A program made the translations under genes and the position numbers. Source: Pneumocystis sp. 'macacae' (lineage: Eukaryota; Ascomycota; Pneumocystomycetes; Pneumocystales; Pneumocystaceae). Taken from it: a stretch of 64,000 nucleotides of DNA. Below the pieces are notes generated by a model that searched no databases, had not been told where the DNA came from, and saw nothing but the letters and a program-made list of their open reading frames with translations. Location: positions 186,001 to 250,000 of the forward strand of contig CM030728.1 in the NCBI GenBank assembly GCA_018127085.1, given 5' to 3'. Positions 24,854 through 33,554 of this stretch are shown in pieces (within the stretch, counting starts at the first letter, position 1; each line of letters opens with the position of its first letter).

Positions 24854-25898
24854 TTATTTTGTATATTTTTCTAACAATTTTTTTTTTCGTCTTTCAAGTA
24901 AAAATTTTTCGATTTCTTTTTGATTAGGTACATAAAAATCTTCAATAGGACGCCATCCTTGCTTTGGATCCCCTCCTGTACTGTTTAACATGGTTTCCAT
25001 ATTTAACTGTTCTTTTTGTCTTTCGAATTCTAAAAGTTCTTCATCGTTTTCATCTTGATATCCAAAATATACAGCGTCTAGGTTTTTATATACTGCTTCA
25101 GATATTTTAGGTTTAGGAGGTGGTTTTGGGACTAATTCATCGAAAAGTTCTTTAACACCTTAGGATGTTATTAGTTTTAGATAATTAACAAATCATTTTT
25201 ATTTTACCTGGAAGTTCCTTTGCGCGACCAAAATATCTATTATCATATAAATTAGTATAAAATATTAACATTGTATTTAAAAATCAATTACTTGTATCCT
25301 CTATGACCTGGAATTTCCCTGCCTTCAGCATCTATCATTTTGGGTCCAAATCTCTTAAATAATTTAAGATAAAAACACAAAATATTCTATCTGAATACCA
25401 TATAATTAGGTCCTCCTAAGTTTCGAAGTTGTATTTCCCACATATGCTTTTCTCGCATCATTCTATTAATATCATCATTAAGATCACGTATTTGATAATC
25501 AGTTAAACTAGCTAATATATAAATTAATAAAAGATACAACACCATTATAAGACAAATTCATACGATCTTGTATCTTCGAAATTTTCCTGGATATTTCTTT
25601 AACAACTTGTCCTCTCCATTTTTCACATGCTTGGATAGAATCAACCTCTGTAATTAGTTTTGGACGACGTTGAGATCCTGTATCAATAATTCCTTAAAAA
25701 AGGTTATTATAAGATAAGAGAAAAATGCTTATAACCTAACTCTGCTGCCTGAGATGCTCTAAATCTATAAAGCTGAGATCATCAGAAAAATAATATAAAT
25801 AGACTCGTTTAACCATTGATTGCGCCTTTTCACTATTTCTAAAGAAAGAAATAGATAAAATTATATAAAAATAAAAAAAAGGTTTCTTACCGTGCCAT
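24854..25898 (-). CDS. isy1: Pre-mRNA splicing factor Isy1 (Cwf12)
   Basis: Component of the Prp19-associated (NTC) spliceosome module that supports the first catalytic step. Exon 1 is only ATGGCACG (25891-25898). Splicing to the next exon yields [11 protein letters not shown], the invariant start of Isy1 proteins, then a [12 protein letters not shown] stretch from later exons. The conserved helical block follows: [20 protein letters not shown], then [29 protein letters not shown] and [20 protein letters not shown]. Next come [15 protein letters not shown], a [10 protein letters not shown] acidic segment, and the closing helix [14 protein letters not shown]. The product is about 220 residues, slightly shorter than the human protein because the acidic insert is short. 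About six introns are present. It is divergent from bS16m by 231 bases. Other splicing factors in this window are Prp38 and Ist3. Confidence 0.93.
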
Positions 25899-26129
25899 TT
25901 TAATAAGTTTATTTTTGAAAAAAGTTTATTAAAAAGAAAATATTAGATTTAAGTTTGATCGAAATTTCTAAAAAATGACAAGATAATGAAATATATGGAA
26001 AAAAATATTTTAGAGGCTAAATAATATATGTTTTTCTATAGAACTGATTTTTAAGAACATAGTTTTTATTTTTATGTGCTAATTGGGTTTTAAAAGATAA
26101 AAATATTGAATATTATAATCTAAATAGAC

Positions 26130-26520
26130 ATGGTTGTAAAAATTCGATTGCAGCGTCATGGAGTAAATAAACATCCTTTTTACCATATTGTAGTATCAAA
26201 TGCAAGGTATTCTTATGTTTTATTTTAATTCTTTTTTAGAATAAAGAACTAAAAAACAATAGAACAGCAAGACAATCTAAACCGATAGAAAAACTAGGGA
26301 CATATGATCCTATACCTCGAGATGGTATAAAAAATGTTGAAATTAATTTTTTAAGGACAAAGTACTGGATCGGAGTAGGTGCTCAGCCTACAGATATTGT
26401 TTATAAATTACTTGAAAAGGTTTGATACATAGTATTATTTTTTTTTTAAAACAAAATTAGATATTATTATTACCTCCAAAATCTCATTTAAATAAAAAAA
26501 TAGAAAAAAAAAAAGACTGA
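26130..26520 (+). CDS. mrps16: Mitochondrial ribosomal protein bS16m
   Basis: Bacterial-type S16 of the mitochondrial small ribosomal subunit. Three exons start [20 protein letters not shown], the S16 family start (IRL.R.G....P.Y.IVV), then [20 protein letters not shown] and [20 protein letters not shown] with VYKLLEK. The last exon adds [13 protein letters not shown], matching the GILPP end of S16. The product is about 105 residues, normal for the family. No separate targeting peptide is seen, and S16 proteins are often imported without a cleaved one. It is convergent with Prp38, whose stop codon is 89 bases away. Confidence 0.93.
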
Positions 26521-26608
26521 TATATTTATTTAAATAATATTATATAAACCTAGAAATGTATGTATTTTAATAAATAATATTGTTTATAATGGAACAGTTT
26601 TTACTACA

Positions 26609-27391
26609 CTAATTTTCCTCATTTTCTAATTCATCTTCCATAGCACTCTTTCTTGGTTCCAACTCGTCCATTTCTTCCAATATGAAACGAGTCGGTAGTC
26701 GAGGAAGAGCAATATCACAGACTCTTTCTTCGTTTAAAAGATGATCAATAAATTCATCAATATAAGTTAAACCATAAGATCCTATAAAATATATTTAGAA
26801 AAATATGAAATTTTAGAAAACAAAAAAATCAAAAACCTGTTGAATATCTAATTCGTAGTTTTCTGTAATCACTAAGAAATGGTTCGAGAATTATATAGCA
26901 TTCTTTAGCAGGAAAAGTAAGACGAATATAAAATGCGGCAAGTGCTTGAAGATACCTCTAAAATCAGTAATTTTCATTCATTTCTATTTGCATGTATATA
27001 TACTTGAAATCTCTTGCATAAAGATATTCCAAAACAATTTCTTTTTCTGGTTGAAGTTGCAATAATTTAAATGCTAAACACAAAAATTCTGTTGGTCGTT
27101 GATTCAAATACTGCCCTCCAATGCATTTCAGTCGTACTGCTCTGTCACATATTGTTGCTGCTATATATCTGTTGATTACTATCAAGTCTTTAGAAAAATA
27201 TACCAGTCAATCCAAAACACATTTCTTTATAATATCGACACTCCAAAACTCGTTCACGAATAATTTTCTCAATAAGATTCTTTAAAAATATTACTATTTT
27301 ATCTTTTCTTATAAATCCTTACAGTTGGATTCATAGAATGAACTGATTGTTCAATATAATCTAAAGTAAAATTAAAACTGAAAAAAGACAT
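26609..27391 (-). CDS. prp38: Pre-mRNA splicing factor Prp38
   Basis: Core component of the spliceosomal B complex needed for its activation. Conserved blocks in order are SVHSMNPTNLIEKIIRERV (about 27270-27370), ECRYYKEMCFGLTG, CIGGQYLNQRPTEFLCLAF (about 27065-27130), LLQLQPEKEIVLEYL and ARDFKYIR. The last exons carry GSYGLTYIDEFIDHLL and ERVCDIALPRLPTRFILEEM, ending in an acidic tail ELENEEN at 26609. The product is about 210 residues without the Arg/Ser-rich tail that animal Prp38 proteins have. The start is uncertain: ATG at 27391 opens directly into the frame, but ATG at 27433 followed by a 57-base intron (GTGATA..TTTAG) gives MELLKDYIEQSVH, which reads better against orthologues. It is divergent from the NAXE gene. 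Confidence 0.88.
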
Positions 27392-27618
27392 TGTAAAATT
27401 ACTTTTATTATTATCACCTTTAAGTAATTCCATTCTAGCAATCTTAGAGTTTTATTTCCTTTATACTTTTATCAATATTATTATCTCCAGTATAGTCAAT
27501 AGTGTATAATCGTCTCAATCTACTATAGTGTCGCATTTCGTATTTAACGTGTTGCTATCGTAACTTATTACTTTATCATGTCAACGTTAGGAATTTTTGT
27601 TAACGTGAAGTTTTTGTG
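27392..27618. promoter_or_regulatory. Shared promoter of Prp38 and NAXE genes
   Basis: The 227 bases between the divergent starts hold three copies of an AACGT-core motif: TTAACGTG at 27544, CAACGTTA at 27582, and GTTAACGTG at 27600. The nearest copy is under 20 bases from the NAXE ATG. Part of the right-hand side of Prp38 (to 27433) may instead be a 5' exon and intron. Confidence 0.45.
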
Positions 27619-28707
27619 ATGAAACTTAAGGTATATCTTTGAACAAAATATTAGTGATATTTTTAATTATTTTTAGGTTTTAGATAAAATTTCTTCTTGT
27701 AAAATTGATAAAGATCTTTTTTCTCAAGGTTTTTCAATAGACCAGTAAGAATTTTTAAAAAAAAGTTTCGAAAAAATCAAGTCTGATGTTCAAAGATTGA
27801 TGGAGCTTGCGGGACTAAGTGTTTCTCATGTTGTTCATGATGTACATCCTCTAAATAAGGGTCGAAAAGTCTTGGTTCTTGCGGGTCCAGGTAATTTTTC
27901 AAGAAAAACGTTGAAAAAGTAAATAGATACCAATACAGGGTTTAGGAAATAATGGAGGAGATGGTTTTGCATATTTATGGAAAACACTTGAAAGGATTGA
28001 CTATATAAAATAGGTCTTGTTACAGCAAGACATCTTTGGCATTATGGCTATACACCTTGTGTTTATTATCCGAAGAAGGGAAAAAGCGAACTACTAAAGG
28101 TAGTTTTTAATTAAAAGAGAAAAATAGCTAAATAGTTAGAGGTTGTGTATTCAACTTGAGGAATTGTCGATTCCTTTTGTCGATAATCTTTTATTGGCAA
28201 TTAACGATGCAGATCACATTATAGATGCTATTTTTGGATTTAATTTTTCGGGGGAAATAAGAGATCCTTTTTCAGAAGCAATTGAGGTTCTAGTATTTTA
28301 TGCTTTTGCATTTTTTTATTTGATTTAGGTACTTAAACACGTAACAGTACCAATTACAAGTATAGATATACCTTCTGGTTGGGACCTTGAGAAAGGTATG
28401 CTTTTGATATTATATGTATCTATGTTAATACTGTATTACAGGACCTCCTAAAAATGGTGTAGCTTCTGGATGGTGTCCAACGTTTCTTGTTTCATTAACT
28501 GCACCAAAACCTTGTACTCGGTATTTCAAAGGACGTCATTTTATTGGTGGAAGATTTCTTACACCGTAAGATAAGTTTATGTTCGATTGTTATTATCATT
28601 ATTTTAGGTCAATAATAAAAAAATACAATCTTAGTCTTATAAATTACGATGGTTATAAACAATATCTTGAAATTACTGGAGTTCCTTTTCAAGATCATTT
28701 TGAATAA
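27619..28707 (+). CDS. nnr1: NAD(P)H-hydrate epimerase (NAXE / Nnr1)
   Basis: YjeF-N domain enzyme that converts R-NAD(P)HX to the S form so that the partner dehydratase can repair it. It starts [19 protein letters not shown], then splicing gives [18 protein letters not shown], the family's N-terminal signature. The nucleotide-binding block [20 protein letters not shown] is assembled from three exons, with an 18-base exon at 27946-27963. [20 protein letters not shown] follows, then [19 protein letters not shown], the catalytic region with [10 protein letters not shown], and the C-terminal [21 protein letters not shown] with [10 protein letters not shown]. About 240 residues, single domain, no obvious mitochondrial presequence. 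Eight or so small introns. It is divergent from Prp38 and convergent with Ist3. Confidence 0.93.
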
Positions 28708-28933
28708 AATTATTTTCTAAGATATTAGATCATAAATATTTAAATATTAGTCTTGATTATATATATATTAATATAGATCCTATAGTCATTTTATACAAAT
28801 ATTAATGTTTCATTTTTTAAGAGTTTTTCTGATTCAAAAATGTTTAAAATGTATTTTTTATTTTCAAATTTATCTAATTCAAATTTTTAAATAATTGAAT
28901 TTATTATTCTCATTAAACATCATCAAAAGTTTT

Positions 28934-29764
28934 TTATTCACTATCTTTATGCTTTCTATGTTTATGTTTTCTTTCTGAATTATCTTTTTGGTAACTTTTA
29001 TGTGTTGTTTGATCTTTATCTCCTGAATGAAGTTTTCTTTTTTTTTTTTCCAATCTTCTTGCCTCTTTACGACGTTTTTCTATAATATATGAACGCAATG
29101 GATCCTCCGGATCAATTCCTTTGGAAAAGTCTTCATCTGATTCTTCCTTTCTTTCTTCTGATATAACTATTGATGATAAAAAAAGATTTCATGTAAAAAA
29201 TTATATACCTTCCTCTAAAATTGGAGGTGCTGCGTTCATTCCTATCATTTTTCCTGACTGTTCATCATCACTGTCCTGTTTAGGATGTCTATAGTTTAAA
29301 ACATGATCGACTTTTAATGTTCTTCCAAGAACCTAAGAAAAAACATTAAATATAGATTAATAAATACATCATCTATACTTTTGCCCCTGAAAGATTGTCA
29401 ACTGCGAGAATTGTAGAACGCTGATCTTCGTATTTCAAAAAACAAAATCCCTTCGACTTCCCTGTTTTTTTGTCTCTAATAAGATTTATATCAAGTGGTT
29501 CTCCATATCTTTATATAAATTAGTTATTTTTTTTTTATAAAGTTAAAAGTACTGGCTAAAAATACAAATAATATCCCCTTCTGTTAAATCATATGGTAAA
29601 CCACCAATATAAATATACGCACTATCTTTATACTTAAAAACAAGTAAATATAGATATTTATAGAATCGAAAATCCAGAAATACCTGAGAATGCCATGATT
29701 CTGATTCCGATGCTCCTATCTGAGCTGCATTAATACGAGCTATTTCTCGAATTGTACTTGTCAT
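28934..29764 (-). CDS. cwf29: RES-complex RNA-binding protein Ist3/Cwf29 (RBMX2)
   Basis: RRM protein of the retention-and-splicing (RES) complex, which helps splice weak introns and holds unspliced pre-mRNA in the nucleus. It begins [20 protein letters not shown] and continues through SWHSQ to [20 protein letters not shown], the strongest family signature (RNP2 IYIGGL). The other RRM parts are [20 protein letters not shown], with RNP1 [14 protein letters not shown], and [19 protein letters not shown] followed by NYRHP. The tail is acidic, then very basic and His/Lys-rich ([16 protein letters not shown] and [11 protein letters not shown]). About 210 residues in five or six exons, longer than the budding-yeast form and close to the animal one. 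It sits between the NAXE gene (convergent) and Sys1 (divergent). Confidence 0.92.
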
Positions 29765-30319
29765 TTTTCAGTCATTTTTTCTGAAAAAAAACTTAAGAAC
29801 TTACTTCATGATATATATTTGAAATTATTCTTAATTATTTTTAAAAATTCTTCAAAAAATCTCTTTATTCACTCAATTTAATATTTACAAAAGTCGTGAT
29901 GTTCCCTTGATGTTTATTAGTTACTATAGTAACACGGTCATAACATAATATTTTAACTATTTTTAACTTAGATTAATTTTTTTAAAATACTAAAAATTCT
30001 CCAAAAATATCTTGTTAATATGTATATTTGCTATTTCTAGCTTTAAAAATGACATTTTGTATCAATTAAATTTTGAAAATATATTTTTATTATAACCCTA
30101 ACTTGAATGTCGTGAAAATTGAGTATAATTTAATAGTAAAAAACATAATAATCCAGTAGAAAAATAGTTATTTTGGAAAAAGTTGCAAATTTTTGAAATT
30201 GATGAAACATTCCTTTAATTTTCAAGTAACAAATGTTTTTTTTAAAGGTTAAAAGATGTTTTTTGAGAGGTTTCTAATCAGAATAGACAAATTTATATGT
30301 TAATTGATTCTAAAAAGCA
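29765..30319. promoter_or_regulatory. Divergent promoter region Ist3-Sys1
   Basis: About 555 AT-rich bases between the divergent starts of Ist3 and Sys1. No ORF, repeat or tRNA is seen, and no clear factor site beyond A and T runs. Confidence 0.4.
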
Positions 30320-30929
30320 ATGGTTTTACGGAATACATTTGACCCTATACTTATTGTGAGCCAAATAATAGCAGTTCAATCGTTATTTTATTTGAGTGAG
30401 ACGACATTGGTATTATTTTTATTTGTTATTTCAGGAAAACAAGTTTCTTTAGACTATATTTTCGATTTTCACAAAATATCTCTTAATGACGTAGAATCAC
30501 TTGTTGCAGGCCTTATTTGGGATATTAACAGTGTGTTTGGGTAGAAACTAATTGAGCTGCGCAAGCAGCACCTATCTAGTGTTTACTTTCAATGCTGATT
30601 TTTAATATAGCATTCTTATTCTTTTCTTCGTTGTCCGAAGGACTAAACAAGTGCTTGATTTTACACTGACTATGCATTTTATTCATTTTATTATTGTTTT
30701 TCTTTACTCTGGGCATTTTCCGTCTAATACTTATTGGTGGGTTGTTCAAATGATTAGCTGTGTTTTTATGTGCTTGGGTGGCGAGTGGATGTGCATGCAG
30801 CGGGAACTAAAACCTATTACGTTTGGAAATGGCTGGCAGAATCTTTCCATGACAGAATCAGGTTTACATACTGAATTGTATGAACTTGATAAGATTGAAG
30901 CTCAAAAACATATGGAAATACTCCATTAA
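30320..30929 (+). CDS. sys1: Golgi integral membrane protein Sys1
   Basis: Four-helix Golgi membrane protein that recruits the acetylated GTPase Arl3/ARFRP1 to the trans-Golgi. Two exons. Exon 1 starts MVLRNTFDPILIVSQIIAVQ, the family start (FDP.LI..QI..LQ), with a second membrane segment LVLFLFVISGKQVSLDYIF. The spliced joint gives INSVFGILILFFVVRRTKQV. Exon 2 holds LDFTLTMHFIHFIIVFLY, the short conserved NTYWWVVQMISC segment and CLGGEWMCMQREL. It ends KHMEILH at 30929. About 180 residues, as usual. The 70-base intron (30541-30610) carries a short hairpin with a GCAA loop. Confidence 0.9.
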
Positions 30930-31527
30930 ATAAATTGACTCACTATGTTCTTATGCTCGATAAGTACTGAGAAGACATTAAATGAATACTGTATTTTTGC
31001 ACTTTAAGATTTTTTGAATGTGATATTTTGGATTTAACATTAACATTTTAAAATAATATTTTTTCTTTCAAATCTTTTTCTTGATATTACTAGTTTTTAA
31101 GCCTCTTTATTATCTGTTGTTCCAGTATTTATTGATTATTATTTATTACATATTTAATGTTATTTTTTTATACACTAATTTACTTCTTATGTATCTTTGT
31201 TTTGAAAAGATAGTTTATATATTATATATAATATAGATTAACAATTATGTTAGGATCCGAAAAACATGTAGTTCTTTGGATGTCTGAAATGCAATTATGA
31301 TATTTATTATCATTTATTTTCTTTCTGTTTAATAGTTTTATCTTCGTTCTAATTTCTTTTTTTGTATTATTTACTCTATAGAATGATACTAGTAACTAAG
31401 ACTATTTGTAAGAACCAATAGCATGTGCAAAATCATAATATTGTATTTTTTTGTATATCTGTTTATAAATATATTTATATATGCATGTGTAAATGATTAT
31501 TCAGAAATGTATAGAAGTATTTCGAAA
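30930..31527. other. Convergent intergenic gap Sys1-uS17m
   Basis: About 600 bases between two stop codons, T-rich on the plus strand. A plus-strand open frame at 31423-31668 overlaps the uS17m exons on the other strand and has no family resemblance, so it is not called. Otherwise I see nothing. Confidence 0.6.
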
Positions 31528-31914
31528 TTAACTAACTTTCTCCTTGTATACAGATTTTATATTCAGCTCATTATTAATATGAACTTGTTGGTTTGCTTGA
31601 TCTATTATATTTTGTGGAATTTTGGCTTTTTGAAGAATTTGCGCAACAGAGAAGCGCTTTCGTGCTGATAAAGGACGACATGCTTCTATTTTAACTACAT
31701 CACCCTTCTCACATATTGAATCTTCATCATGTACTAAATAGTTTTTGTGTAAAATGATTATCTATTCCTTAATTAATATTTTTATTTGTCAATAAAACAA
31801 AGTATAATGTACTTTTTGGACTCTAGGATGCATAACCCGCTGTACAACTCTTACTTTTACTGTTTTTTTCATTAAACCAGAAGAAATAACTATTCCTTTA
31901 AAAATTTGTTTCAT
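31528..31914 (-). CDS. mrps17: Mitochondrial ribosomal protein uS17m
   Basis: Bacterial-type S17 (OB fold) of the mitochondrial small subunit. Two exons. Exon 1 reads MKQIFKGIVISSGLMKKTVK then VRVVQRVMHPRVQK, the S17 block G.V.S..M.KTV.V.V. A 58-base intron (GTACAT..ATAG) leads to NYLVHDEDSICEKGDVVKIE, and then CRPLSARKRFSVAQILQKA, the conserved RPLS..K.F.V..I. The tail to 31528 is short and polar. About 110 residues. S17m proteins keep the extra C-terminal stretch compared with bacterial S17, as here. Another mitoribosomal gene, bS16m, lies about 5 kb upstream, so they are not adjacent. Confidence 0.92.
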
Positions 31915-32147
31915 TTCTTTAATTTATTAAGATTAATAAAAAATGCAACTTAATAAAAAAACAAAAATATTTTTACTAAACAATATACTTAATATCATTT
32001 ATAGTACATAAAACTTAATAATAAGTAAAAGGATATATGAAATAAATTAGAAAAAATAATATTATAAACGGTTATAATAGATACCAAAACAAATGTTGGT
32101 GAATCGTATCTTGTTTCATGTGTAGATCTAAATAGATTATTCTGATA

Positions 32148-33020
32148 CTACTTTTCTAGATAAACACTAAATTTCCCGCCTGTCCAATTTTCGATAAATA
32201 GTTTCCCACTTTCACTAGGCTGACTAAAAGCTACTTCATGTTTTTTAATTTTTATTCCATAGACGAAATAATCACAAGCAATATCCAATAATTTCGTTGC
32301 AATTCTTTTTCTTCTATATGTTTTGCATACCCATATTCGTGAAACACCCATAATATAAGTAGATAAAGCTTTTGACTCCAAAGTAATAGAACTTGATTGT
32401 GAAGGTGAAGGACAGACTGGATATGCTGAGCGAATAGGTTCTACTAAAATAAGGCCAATGCATTTTTTTTCTTTTAAATAAAGAAAAAACTTGTATTGAT
32501 TAATTAGAGAACTATATTGAATTATAGAATTAGGGAATGGGCTCGTACTTCCAAGCTCCAAATCAACTGTGTTTAATATTTCTTTTGCTTTTTTTATTTC
32601 TCGATATGAGGAGGACATAGTAACCATAATTATCTTGTTTGAAGTGAAATTTTCTCTCCATACTTCCTTAATTGAACTAGTTAGTGGATAATCAATACCT
32701 TCAATAGATTCAGCATGGAATTTTAAGTGAACAATGTCATCATCTGCTGATCCACGTGTATAAGACATACCACAATCGGGACATGTAATTCTAGAAGGAA
32801 GAAGATCTAAGCAGAGTTGTGTAAGTTTTGATTTAGTTGCAAATGGTTTTTTTTTAGAGTAACGAGGCATTTTTCTAAAAAAATTAAATTTAGATGCATT
32901 ATTTTTCTGCAATAAAGTGCATGATTTAGCTGGAAAAGAAAAGAATTTATGTTGGTCATTTAAATCAAACGCTTCAAAACAACATCGCTTTAATGATACT
33001 GGTAATTGTCTAGTAGCCAT
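32148..33020 (-). CDS. eco1: Cohesin acetyltransferase Eco1 (Ctf7/Eso1 C-terminal type)
   Basis: Acetylates the Smc3 head during S phase to establish sister-chromatid cohesion. A single uninterrupted 290-codon frame, unusual among these intron-rich genes. After a variable N-terminus (1-75) comes the C2H2 zinc finger ITCPDCGMSYTRGSADDD with IVHLKFH (about residues 98-122). The GNAT-like acetyltransferase domain covers about 140-290: SRIWVCKTYRRKRIATKLLD, the acetyl-CoA loop (Arg-Arg-Lys-Arg-Ile-Ala), DYFVYGIKIKKHEVAFSQPS and ESGKLFIENWTGGKF, the family's closing motif. No PIP box is obvious in the N-terminus by eye. In fission yeast this domain is fused to DNA polymerase eta (Eso1). Here it stands alone, with only 535 non-coding bases between it and Rad54. 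Confidence 0.93.
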   Translation of the reverse strand: MATRQLPVSLKRCCFEAFDLNDQHKFFSFPAKSCTLLQKNNASKFNFFRKMPRYSKKKPFATKSKLTQLCLDLLPSRITCPDCGMSYTRGSADDDIVHLKFHAESIEGIDYPLTSSIKEVWRENFTSNKIIMVTMSSSYREIKKAKEILNTVDLELGSTSPFPNSIIQYSSLINQYKFFLYLKEKKCIGLILVEPIRSAYPVCPSPSQSSSITLESKALSTYIMGVSRIWVCKTYRRKRIATKLLDIACDYFVYGIKIKKHEVAFSQPSESGKLFIENWTGGKFSVYLEK

Positions 33021-33554
33021 AATAAGTTGTTTAACAAATATATAAATGCAATTTACGTGCTTAATAGACAGCTTGTATCTTTAATACTTATAGTATTCAA
33101 TACTTCTGGTTTTTGTCTTTGATATGTCCGTAATGGTTGTCTTTTATCATTTTAATATTAATTTTTTCAAAACAAAAAGAATTACTTTGATAATCCTACA
33201 TTCTCTATATCTTTAAATAGCATTCTATTCAATAATTTTTTTATAAAAAATGGTTTTTGATAAATCAATATTTATGATTCGCGAGATTTATTATCTCGCG
33301 ACGTTAAAATAATTAAAAAAAGTGAATAAGAAAATAAAAAATAAATATAAAAATTATTTGGATGTATTATTTATAAATAATTCATTTCAAATATCTGAAG
33401 GTTGTTGATTTTTAAAAGCGTTATTAAAAAAAGAGGTATAATGAATGATTAAATAAAAAAATCAAGTTAGCAAAAATTAAGAATATTAAAAGTTGAAATA
33501 TCATTATTTTGAAAAATTTTGTTTAATGAAAGTAGAAAATATAAAAAATAAAAA
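33021..33554. other. Intergenic region Rad54-Eco1
   Basis: About 535 bases between Rad54 (3' end) and Eco1 (5' end), both on the minus strand, so it holds the Eco1 promoter. It contains a perfect GC-rich inverted repeat at 33279-33301 but no ORF or RNA gene that I can recognise. Confidence 0.6.
33279..33301. promoter_or_regulatory. Perfect 9-base inverted repeat upstream of Eco1
   Basis: TCGCGAGAT at 33279-33287 and ATCTCGCGA at 33293-33301 are separated by TTATT. Such CG-rich symmetry is rare in this AT-rich intergenic DNA. It lies about 260 bases upstream of the Eco1 start. It could be the site of a dimeric factor, a hairpin in the 5' leader, or a terminator-like element for neighbouring transcripts. 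Function is unproven. Confidence 0.45.

Noticed and set aside
31423..31668. Plus-strand open frame of 81 codons
   Set aside because: It overlaps uS17m exons on the minus strand and has no recognisable features.
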